Below, one piece after another: positions 54,607 to 63,100 of a stretch of 64,000 bases of DNA. Below the pieces are notes generated by a model. That model did not search any database. It saw only the letters and a program-made list of their open reading frames with translations, and had not been told where the DNA came from. This stretch comes from Lewinellaceae bacterium (GTDB lineage: Bacteria; Bacteroidota; Bacteroidia; Chitinophagales; Saprospiraceae): positions 620,001-684,000 of the forward strand of contig JADJWX010000002.1 in NCBI GenBank assembly GCA_016716135.1. The letters run 5' to 3'. Position 1 is the stretch's first letter; every line of letters begins with the position of its first letter. A program made the translations under genes and the position numbers.

Positions 54607-54843
54607 TAAACTAAACATGCGTCATCCCGAATTTTTAAAATGACTTCGGAGAAGTCAAATATTTGTAGATCAGAGATTTAAGGGCGCTCGACGACCTCGG
54701 CGAGGTCGAATGTACAGGGGTTGCCACCTGGATATTCGACCTCTCCGAGGTCGGGCAACGGGTAACCGGAGCATTTCTACAAATATTTGACCTCTCCGAG
54801 GTCTTTTTTATGGAAAAATTCGGGATGACTCATGTTTAGTTTA
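54607..54843. repeat. Long palindromic element between convergent genes
   Basis: Outer arms of 30 bp with one mismatch (54607-54636 and 54814-54843, TAAACTAAACATG ... CATCCCGAATTTTT). Inner repeats of GACCTCTCCGAGGTC and GACCTCGGCGAGGTC, each a small palindrome, and CTACAAATATTTGA-type arms. It fills most of the 333-base spacer between two convergent genes. The CATCCCGAATTTTT end is shared with the terminator hairpin at 21065-21098. Confidence 0.85.
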
Positions 54844-54875
54844 ATTACCTAAATCTTGCAAGTTGCTAAAACGAC

Positions 54876-56651
54876 TTAAGGAGGGCATGCGTTTCCACTG
54901 ACAAGTCCAGCAGGAATATTTATACGAATACGCGTCGTGCAGTCTCCTACCGCCGTATTCTCCCGCCAATAAGTAAAGGAATAGGGCCCCCCGGCCGCGT
55001 TCGTAGTTATTGTGCCGGAAGTTGGGCTACCCGGCGGGATGGTGGCGATACCAAAGTTTATCGTGAACTCAAGGTAAATCTGGTCGCTACCCGGCGAGTC
55101 ATCTAAGAACCAAAGGCGAACGCAGCGGTTGGCAGGGTAATTGGGCATGATGAGGTTACCATCGCCATTGATAATGCCTTCGAATAAAAACATGGACATG
55201 GGGTCGGCACAGCTGTTTTTAGTCCAAACCGAGTTGTAACATTGGTTGTTTACCGGCGCGTTGGCTGCCCCGGTAACAAATTCCAGTAAGATGCAAGTTG
55301 CAGGTGCGCTGCCTACAAGAGCAAGCGAGCCGGTGCCCGGACAAGAAAGGCTGCCTGATGTGCCTTGTATTGGAAAAAAAGAGTTTGCTCCTTGGTGTAC
55401 AAGCAGTTGAGTGGTAAACCCGGCGGGTGTACGAATTACTTCAAGATTACCGGTATTGTCAAAGTTGATTGTTTTGGCGCGTATTTCCGATCCATCGGCG
55501 GTGTTTACCAGACGGGTAAACCGGTTGCCACCAAAGCCTGTGCTATTGGCTGCATCAAAAGTATAACTCACGTCAATACGTTGTGTGCCGGTTGAGCAGG
55601 CTCCGGTAAACCAGTCAGCATTAAACGTCGATAAGTGTGTGATCGGGAAGCTGATTTTCAGACCTCCTTCAGGATTTTCAGTGACCACCGTTTCGTCCTC
55701 TTGCGTCCAAACACCGGTTGAATTATTCAAACTCCAAAGCGGAAAGGTATCGCCGACTTTTACCATCGCTTGGGTTTCCGGGTTGATGGTTGAATCTGCA
55801 ATTGGCATATCTACCAGGACAGGTTTGCTGAATCCATTAATGCCTTCCTTGCCAATATTCATTTCCAACGAAAACCAGCCGCCAGTGGTAAAAAAAGCGG
55901 GGTTACGCGGGTTGGCAAGTTGTTTCCCGGATTGGTCTACGGCACCTAAAACTTCGAACCCTCCGGGAAACACCCGATTAGCGTTGGAGTCGCGCGGCAT
56001 GCCAAAAAGTAGCCGGTAGTTGAGCGCTCCGGGCGTAGTCACAGGCTTCCCGTTGCACAAGAAGCGCAACCCTTCTTCCATCCGGATAGTCATGGGTCGC
56101 ATAGTATTTTGAGGTGATTGTGATATTAAGGTTTCGTTGGTTTGAAGTACTCCCCCTTGGATAGTTGATATATTTCCAACGAGGGAGGCTAACCCGCTGG
56201 GAGGTAAGTTGCGTAGTGCACTCATATAGATAGGCAGATACTCTGGAACATCGGCTGTGATTACCACTGGGCGTATGTTTGTCATATATCCGTCTGCTTC
56301 GGCCCGAATATAAAACAAGTACGGGCTATCAACACTAAATATAGCATCGGAGGCCAAACCTATACTCATTACGCCACCCTCAACATCTACCGTTTGAAAT
56401 GGTACGGCATTGGAAGACACTACTTTTTTGCCCGGATCAATAAGCGTGACTTTTACGTTTTGAACATTGGTATTTGCACCGTTTACGTCGATAAAACTGA
56501 CCCCAAGTGGAGCTTTAATGGGGCCTTTAACCTGGATAGGCCCTTGGTCGGAAAAAGGGCAACAATACTTATACAGCAAGAAAACAAGTAGTATAAGCAA
56601 TAAGCCCAAAATAGAATTGCGGGATTTTGACGCAAAGAAATTCGTTTTCAT
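54876..56651 (-). CDS. Single-pass membrane-anchored extracytoplasmic protein, unknown function
   Basis: 591 residues. An N-terminal signal anchor (SILGLLLILLVFLLYKYC) then no further membrane segments. A beta-sandwich of the carboxypeptidase-regulatory type follows (VSFIDVNGANTNVQNVKVTL, LFYIRAEADGYMTNIRPVVI), then a unit with FPLWSLNNSTGVWTQEDETV near TFNADWFTGACSTGTQRIDV that resembles surface proteins with a conserved W-x-P-L-W-S core, and several cysteine pairs toward the C-terminus. No catalytic motif is visible. It is AT-rich, carries its own promoter and lies just downstream of the caspase-subtilase gene on the same strand; a functional tie to either caspase set is possible. Confidence 0.7.
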   Translation of the reverse strand: MKTNFFASKSRNSILGLLLILLVFLLYKYCCPFSDQGPIQVKGPIKAPLGVSFIDVNGANTNVQNVKVTLIDPGKKVVSSNAVPFQTVDVEGGVMSIGLASDAIFSVDSPYLFYIRAEADGYMTNIRPVVITADVPEYLPIYMSALRNLPPSGLASLVGNISTIQGGVLQTNETLISQSPQNTMRPMTIRMEEGLRFLCNGKPVTTPGALNYRLLFGMPRDSNANRVFPGGFEVLGAVDQSGKQLANPRNPAFFTTGGWFSLEMNIGKEGINGFSKPVLVDMPIADSTINPETQAMVKVGDTFPLWSLNNSTGVWTQEDETVVTENPEGGLKISFPITHLSTFNADWFTGACSTGTQRIDVSYTFDAANSTGFGGNRFTRLVNTADGSEIRAKTINFDNTGNLEVIRTPAGFTTQLLVHQGANSFFPIQGTSGSLSCPGTGSLALVGSAPATCILLEFVTGAANAPVNNQCYNSVWTKNSCADPMSMFLFEGIINGDGNLIMPNYPANRCVRLWFLDDSPGSDQIYLEFTINFGIATIPPGSPTSGTITTNAAGGPYSFTYWRENTAVGDCTTRIRINIPAGLVSGNACPP

Positions 56652-56689
56652 TTTTTTGATTTTAAATTTTGAGGAAAATCCAATTTGTG

Positions 56690-56697
56690 CAAATATA
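56690..56697 (-). promoter_or_regulatory. -7 box of the 54876-56651 gene
   Basis: TATATTTG on the minus strand fits TAnnTTTG and is 38 bases before the ATG at 56651. No convincing -33 TTG is seen. Confidence 0.4.
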
Positions 56698-56760
56698 ATA
56701 TGTAAACAGGTTAGTTATCTGAAATTTATGTGAAAATTTGGTTGTTTCCCGCCTGCGCTT

Positions 56761-59400
56761 TTAATTCGAAATACATTCCCGCAACCATTCCGAACAATAC
56801 CCTGCCCGCTGTACCAGCGCAGGCAAAACGTCGGGGTTTGGCTGTGGCAGATCCCCGGCCTGTCCGGCCTGTTCCGCATCTTCCATCAACAAATGTTGCA
56901 ACTCCAGCGCCAGGGTCTGTTGCAACACCGGACCTGGCATTTCAGCGCGGCGTCGGTGCAGGAAAAGCCCCAGGGTTTCGCCCAGGCCAAACAGGGAACT
57001 TTTCGCTTCTCCTGCCAGCATATCATCGGTGATGTCGGGTATGCCGTACTGAAGCGCATCCATCGCCCGCAGAATGCCGTTGCCGTAGTATTTTTCAGCT
57101 TCCGGAAAACCTTTGTCTGCTGTGCGGAAAAGGGCTTCCCGGACCGCTTCCACCTGCTTCCAGGTGCCGTGATAGCCCCGGCGTTTCAGTTCGGTTTTGT
57201 GCAAGGTGATCCACAAGGCTGCCGCCGCCGCAATTTGTGGTGTCGCGGCGGAGGTTCCGCCCCCGGTTTTGCGAAGCAAATAGGGGCTTTCGTCGTCGAC
57301 TACCCAGGCAATATTGGGCGAATAAGCGGCCAGTGCCTTGCGCATGGCGGTGGCCGGTCCCCAGTTGCCCTGCATATACCGCAGGTTGTTGGTGCGGACA
57401 CCTCCCGCGCCATATTTTTCCTGTGCTTCAAAATCGTAGGGCACATGATTGTGGCAGGCGCCGCATGCTGCCAGCACGCGCTCAAAGCGGGCCGGCCAAA
57501 CCACTGTGCGCGGCCCAACCTGCGCGATTCCCCGGGTAATATTGTTGCCGGCTGCACAAACCAGTGTGATGCCTTTTTCATAGGCCTTGTTGATCAATTT
57601 GGCCATTTTACGGCTGGGCTTTCCGCCCATCGAAAGGGTCACCACTTCGCAGCCATTGGCTATCGCGTGTTCCAGGCCTTCGCAGAAATTTTCCGAATCA
57701 AAAATGAGCACATTATCGGCAATCCGGATCGGGATAACTTCCGTGAACGGGACGGCGCCCAGGTGATCCAACTGGACGTTCCCGGTATGCTGCGCGTCCA
57801 GTTGCCAGCACGACAGCACGCCCAGTGTGCCGGAGCCGTGCCCCTGTTGTTCCCGGTTTTTGTATTGCAGGTCGACGGCCGCCAGGTTGGTCCCTTTTTC
57901 GGAATCAACAAAGCTCCGGGTCAGGTTGCGCAAGATGTTCGGATTACCGGCAAACCCCGGATGCCAGGGGTACCAGCCGGTATCGAGATGACCGATGCGC
58001 ACATTTTCGGCAAGCTCGTTGTTGCGCATTTTTTCCCAGACAAACTCCCGGGCGGCTTTGAGTTGGGAATGCGTGTCGTCCAGGTGCCAGCCCGGCAACG
58101 GCTCGGGCGTGCCGATGTTTGGCGGCCAATACGGGAGGTAGGTAAAACCATCTGCGGTATCCCGTGCGCCGGTTTGTGCGGGTTCGGCGATCGCTATGCC
58201 CGGCCCGTTCACGGGCTCGATATAAATATTCAATCCGGCAGCATCCGCCTGTTTGGCAATATGATGAACCGGCTCCCACACCGAGGGGAACATACCCGCG
58301 GGAAACCAGACAAAAACGGTACTGCCATCATCCGATTGCCGGATATCGGTAAGCGGCGCGGGGCATAACGGCCGGATCGTTTCGATAGTGACCCGACCCG
58401 CAGGGGATTCGATTTTAACCTTGTAAAAGGCAGGCTTCGCGTCCGGCGCCAGTGTTGGAACAGCCACCGGCGGATTCGGTTCCTGCCGTTCAATGGCGGG
58501 CGCGGGCGCGGGATTTGCCACGGCAGCCAGATCGGCCAACAGTGGAAATTTCTGATCGAAAATATTCAGTCCCGGCCCGTAGGCCTGGTGGTTTGGCGTG
58601 GGGTAGCGGAAAAAGCGCCGCAAGTGTTCCAGCAAGGCCATTCGGTTGGTCAATTGTTGCCAGTCGCCGCTGTAGAACAGCGTTTTAAAGGCTTCCGTAA
58701 ATATGCCGTTCGAGGGGCCGTCATAGGTCACCTGATCGTCCTGGCAAGCGGCAAACAACTGGACGGAAGCCCGGACGTCGCTTTTTTCCGACCGTATTTT
58801 TTGCAGTATGCCGGAATAAAGCGCGTTGTTTTTACTGAAAATATTCGCGGCATCCCGCTGCGACAAGCGGCGCGGCAGGTAGCCGGCACGTTCCATCGCA
58901 TTTTCCTGATTATGCCGGAGGTTGATCGAAGCGACTTCAGTGGCGGTCACGGTTGCGGCGGCAACTTTCAACGCAGTGCCGCTGTGGCAGCAATCGGCAA
59001 TAACGCTGATACGAACACCTTCGCGGAACTTGCTGAACGCCAGGTGCAGTTCGTCATCGACTACCTGCCGGTCGTACAGGCACCAGGTTTCGTCCATGTC
59101 TTCATCGCCGGTTTTAGGTGAAAACAGATCTTCCAGTTGGCCGCCGTGGCCGGCGAAAGTGAGCAGCAGCGCATCGCCGGCTTGCAGCTGTACCGCCAGT
59201 TGCCCGAGCCGATCGAACAGGGCCCGGGAAGTTGCCTGTTCATCGGTGAATATTTCCTGTTTTTGATAACCCAGGATGTTTTTTGCCAGGTCAGCCCAGT
59301 TTCGGGCATCGTTGACGGCTGCGCGCAGCGGGCGCAGGTTTTGGTAGTGTTCGGGGTCGACGTGGTTGACGCCGAAGTGGATGGATTGGAACATTGCCAT
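56761..59400 (-). CDS. Caspase-fold domain fused to a subtilisin-like (S8) serine protease
   Basis: 879 residues, no signal peptide. Residues about 4-285 are a caspase-fold domain: SIHFGVNHVDP start, catalytic histidine H85 in LTFAGHGGQL, catalytic cysteine C138 in VIADCCHSGTAL, and LFAACQDDQVTYDGPSNGIF. A proline-rich linker (about 293-325) and a small beta domain follow. Residues about 466-760 are a subtilase: D473 in IGHLDTGWYPWHPG, H521 in QQGHGSGTLGVLS, oxyanion asparagine in CAAGNN, catalytic S717 in GGGTSAATPQIAAAA. A helical tail of about 100 residues ends the protein. So both protease triads or dyads are intact in outline in one cytosolic chain. It is the third gene of a minus-strand set after the CHAT-STAND-WD40 sensor and a lipoprotein. 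I cannot tell substrate or activation order. Confidence 0.9.
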   Translation of the reverse strand: MAMFQSIHFGVNHVDPEHYQNLRPLRAAVNDARNWADLAKNILGYQKQEIFTDEQATSRALFDRLGQLAVQLQAGDALLLTFAGHGGQLEDLFSPKTGDEDMDETWCLYDRQVVDDELHLAFSKFREGVRISVIADCCHSGTALKVAAATVTATEVASINLRHNQENAMERAGYLPRRLSQRDAANIFSKNNALYSGILQKIRSEKSDVRASVQLFAACQDDQVTYDGPSNGIFTEAFKTLFYSGDWQQLTNRMALLEHLRRFFRYPTPNHQAYGPGLNIFDQKFPLLADLAAVANPAPAPAIERQEPNPPVAVPTLAPDAKPAFYKVKIESPAGRVTIETIRPLCPAPLTDIRQSDDGSTVFVWFPAGMFPSVWEPVHHIAKQADAAGLNIYIEPVNGPGIAIAEPAQTGARDTADGFTYLPYWPPNIGTPEPLPGWHLDDTHSQLKAAREFVWEKMRNNELAENVRIGHLDTGWYPWHPGFAGNPNILRNLTRSFVDSEKGTNLAAVDLQYKNREQQGHGSGTLGVLSCWQLDAQHTGNVQLDHLGAVPFTEVIPIRIADNVLIFDSENFCEGLEHAIANGCEVVTLSMGGKPSRKMAKLINKAYEKGITLVCAAGNNITRGIAQVGPRTVVWPARFERVLAACGACHNHVPYDFEAQEKYGAGGVRTNNLRYMQGNWGPATAMRKALAAYSPNIAWVVDDESPYLLRKTGGGTSAATPQIAAAAALWITLHKTELKRRGYHGTWKQVEAVREALFRTADKGFPEAEKYYGNGILRAMDALQYGIPDITDDMLAGEAKSSLFGLGETLGLFLHRRRAEMPGPVLQQTLALELQHLLMEDAEQAGQAGDLPQPNPDVLPALVQRAGYCSEWLRECISN

Positions 59401-59464
59401 GCTGTTATTTGGTTTTTGGGCACTCCGTATGCCTGACGAGTGCCTTTTCAGGTTTAAAAATCAA

Positions 59465-60160
59465 TTATTGCTTTTTGGGAATAACCGGCGCTACCGGAGT
59501 TGGCCGGTTTGGCAATACGCCACGTTCCGGAACTGCCTGAAGCGCGTCTGCCCTGCCTGTTGGCGGGCGCTGTTGAAAATGCAGTTGTTTAAGTTGTTTT
59601 GAGAATTGTTCCAGGCGGAAATTTTCGACCTTATACAACCTTTCCGGCAGCCGACGTTTTTGCGAACCCGCTGCCGGTGAAGGCTCCAGGTTGAGGATGC
59701 ATGCCCCGTCACAAAATGCATCCCGGGTGGAATCTTCGGCAAAAGGAACCGGATGCAACCAATAGGTCGCTTTGTTGGAGTCTGCCAGGAACAATAAATC
59801 TGCTTTGCGCAGGCACAAAATGATATCGGCCGGGCCTAAAGGCTGGCCACGAATGGGCTTGCGTCCGTTGATGGTGACGGCGCCCCGGAAACCAATCAGG
59901 CTGTAGGGTTGCGTCAACCGGAAGTCCTGATGCCTGGTTTGTTGGGCTTGATTGTCGGAGCCGGCTTCGTTATCCACGGGGTCGGTGGGTTCGAGCGGCT
60001 GCGCGCCGGGCGGTTCCACGGGGGAGGGCAGTTGCCTGTCGGTCATTGGCAGTGCAGGCGTGTCCGGTTCGGGTGGAGGCGCCGGGGCCGGATTGGAACA
60101 CGCGCTGAACAGGCTGAAAAAAACAACCAGTCCTGTGGCGGATAGAAAAAGGCGTTTCAT
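59465..60160 (-). CDS. Proline-rich lipoprotein, unknown function
   Basis: 231 residues with signal peptide and lipobox (LVVFFSLFSAC, cysteine at 21). A proline- and acid-rich tether (about 22-85) leads to a compact domain beginning YSLIGFRGAVTINGRKPIRG, LGPADIILCLRKADLLFLAD, which resembles the small barrel found in other Bacteroidota lipoproteins next to CHAT or caspase genes (a stretch of the type G-x-x-T-x-N-G-x-x-L). It starts 20 bases downstream of the WD40 gene stop and 64 bases upstream of the caspase-subtilase start, within one operon. It could be the target, or an envelope anchor, of the proteases; this is speculation. Confidence 0.7.
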   Translation of the reverse strand: MKRLFLSATGLVVFFSLFSACSNPAPAPPPEPDTPALPMTDRQLPSPVEPPGAQPLEPTDPVDNEAGSDNQAQQTRHQDFRLTQPYSLIGFRGAVTINGRKPIRGQPLGPADIILCLRKADLLFLADSNKATYWLHPVPFAEDSTRDAFCDGACILNLEPSPAAGSQKRRLPERLYKVENFRLEQFSKQLKQLHFQQRPPTGRADALQAVPERGVLPNRPTPVAPVIPKKQ

Positions 60161-60180
60161 GATTTTTTGTGTTTAAAATG

Positions 60181-63100
60181 TTAGCGATTCAATGCCCAGA
60201 TTCGTGCCCAGCCGTCGTTGCTGCCGGTCAGCAGCGATTGACCATCGGCAGCGAAGCTGACGGAGAGGATCGTGCGAGGCGGGAAATGTTGCAGTTCACA
60301 GACTGGTACCGGCCGGTCCTTCACCAGGCGGTAAACCAGTGCCAGGCCGCCTTCGGCGCCGAGGGCGAATTCTTTGCCATCTGAAGAAAAATCGACGGCA
60401 TGTATGATCCCGAGGCCTGTTTTGTTTTTGGAGAAGGCCTCAATTTTCACTACCTGTTTCTGCTTGTTGCCGATGGGATAAAGGTGGGCGAAGTTGTTCC
60501 ACTCCCCGGTAAGCAGGTAGCGGCCATCCGGCGCAAAGCAAAGCGCCATAATCCGGTTTTGGCCGGGCCGGAAGAGGCTGTCCACCTGCTTGCCATTCAG
60601 GTCAAACAGGCGGACAATCCCGTCATAGGCGCCCGTAGCGAACAATTTGTTACCAGGGTGGAAGGCCACCGCACTGACCACCGCCGGGTGGCGCAATACG
60701 CGCAGTTTTTTGCCGGAAGCGTCCCAGAGTACCGCCGTGCTGTCGAACCCGCCGGAGAGCAGATGTTTGCCGTCAGGCGAAAAAGCGACATCGAGCACAT
60801 GGTGCCGGTGCCCATCGCGGAGCTGCTGCATTTTCCGGCCGTTGCGGTCCCAGAGAATGATAGTCTGGTCGTGGGAGGCTGTGGCGAACAGGTTGCCGTC
60901 GGAGGTTTGGGCCACCGCATTGATGCTGCAGGCGTGTCCTTCGAGGTTTTTTTGTTTTTTACCGGAGTTGGTTTCCCAGATGTAGGCTTCGCGCGGGTAC
61001 AGGCAGGCATCCGCCAACACGGCTTGGCTCAAGTCATAACCCGGGTCGTTCATGTATTCGCCGACGTCGCGGATGCCGGTATCGGAGGCGGTGAACACGG
61101 CTTGGCCACCAGTGCCGAACAGGGCCCCGGTCACCCCGTTCGGGTGGGGGCCGAAGTGGCGGTTGACTTTTGATTCCACCCGCCAAAACCGCAGGCTTTT
61201 GTCGTCGCTGCCGGAAACCAGGGAGCGCCCATCGGTTGAAACAGCCAGGGCATTGACCGAACCGGTGTGGCCCCGGTAGGTACTGATCCAATCGCCTCCT
61301 GCCGACCAACTTTTGAACAGTTGGTCGGTACTGACCGTCAGGAGGCGCTGCCCGTCGGGCGACCAGACGAGCGCATTGATACGGCGGTCGTGGGCTTTGA
61401 TGGAAAAGTTCAACTGATCCTGGCCGCCCCAAAAATGCAGCACCGCATCGCGCCCGGTGGAAACAAAATCTTTGTTGCCGGGCATCACGGCAAAGGCAAG
61501 CACCTGGTCTTTGTGGCGCCTTATGGATAGCAAAGTGGCGCCGGAAGCAGGATCCCGTTCTTCAATCGTCCCCTCTTTGTATCCCAACAACAGCGTTTCG
61601 CGCCCCGGATGGTATTGCAGGGCCGTGAGCTCGTTAGACAACGGGAGGCGGTTATGCACACGCCGGATGTCCTGCAAGTCGATCGTTACTATTGCATTGG
61701 TACTGCCTGCAAAAAGCGTTTTCCCATCGGGCATAAAGGCCAGCAGGCTTGCCGGCGCGTCCAGCAGGGCGCGTTGATCCTGCCGCAACCGGGCAGCTTC
61801 GAGGCAAAGCAGGTCGCCATTCCAGGTGCCGGCTACCAGCCATTGCCCGTCTGGTGAGAGTGCGGCAGCGGCCAGGTTTTCGAGTAAGAAACTGTCCAGC
61901 CGGGCTGCACGGCGGTCAAACCGGTACACGGCCTTGTCGGTCCAGGTATAAACGATACCCGCCCCACCGGGCGCTAAGGCCAGGCCTTTTACCGGCAGGG
62001 GAAAATGCAGGATGGTATCGTAGAACTCGTTGTTGCTGAAAATGTCAAAATAGGCATTCAGCACGGCAGGGTTATCGGGACTGTCGGCCAGGGCTTTGCG
62101 GAGGGTGCGCAGGCCTGTTGTCGGGTCGATACCGGCTTCCAGGCGTGCCTGGGCGATCCATTTTTCCAGCCGGCTTTTTTGGTAGAAACCAAAGCCCAGC
62201 CAGGCAGCAGCAACCAGAAGCACAGCCATGCCGCCCAGCAGCAGGTAAGTCTCCCTGCGGCGTTTTTGGCGGCGTTTGCGGCTTTTTTCGATCAGATCGG
62301 CTTCTTCGGCGACCCAAAGGCGCATGCCGTCGGCGCCTTGTTCAACGAGGCGCAGGTCTTCATTGTCGAGGTAGGTTTGCCCCGGGTTGCGCCGGTAATT
62401 GGGTACTTTACTGCTCAGGATGCGCAGGGCTTTTTGCCCGCGGTGGCTGGAGTTTTTGAACGCTTGCAGGATCACGGGCGCCAGGGTGTCGTGCGCCAGG
62501 GCGTTGCGGTCTTTGCCCAGGTCGGTGAGCAGGTACAGTTCCTTGAACAGGACCAGGAGTTGCTCCAGCACATCGGCGCGGTGGCGGTAGGTTTGGCGCA
62601 GCGCTTCCAGCGCGCAGCTGTTGGAATAGCCCATTTCGGTGACGTGCGCATGGAGGAGGTCGAGTGCCAGGCCGCTGCTTTCGGCGTTGTTTTGCAGTTG
62701 TTGTTCCCAGTGTTTGATGTGTTCCATTTGTTGGCGGAAAAAGTCGCCTAAAAAAATGCCATCTTCCTTCAGTTTCAGGTAGTCCTCCGTTTTGAACACC
62801 CGGTCTGCCCGTTCGGGTATTTGTTGCCAAAGTTTGGTAAGGACAATTTGCAGCACCGGCGCCACGGCCGTGTCGCTGTCGCTGAGCAAATCGGCGGCAA
62901 TCAGTTCCGGCAGCCCGGCCTCGACCGTCAGCCCGTATTTTTGCCGGAGGCGCCCGGACCGTTCGAGTCCGGTTACAATTTCAATGATTTCGGGTTGACT
63001 CAGTGTTTTTAAAAAAACGCTTTCGGCAGGAATGCGGTTGGCCCGCAACAAGTCGTCCAGCTCAGGCTCGTATTCCTTGCGGAAACTGAGCAGGAGTTTG

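Noticed and set aside
56893..58368. A 491-codon open frame antisense to the caspase-subtilase gene
   Set aside because: Shadow of a gene whose subtilase motifs are clear on the other strand; the antisense product has no recognisable domain.
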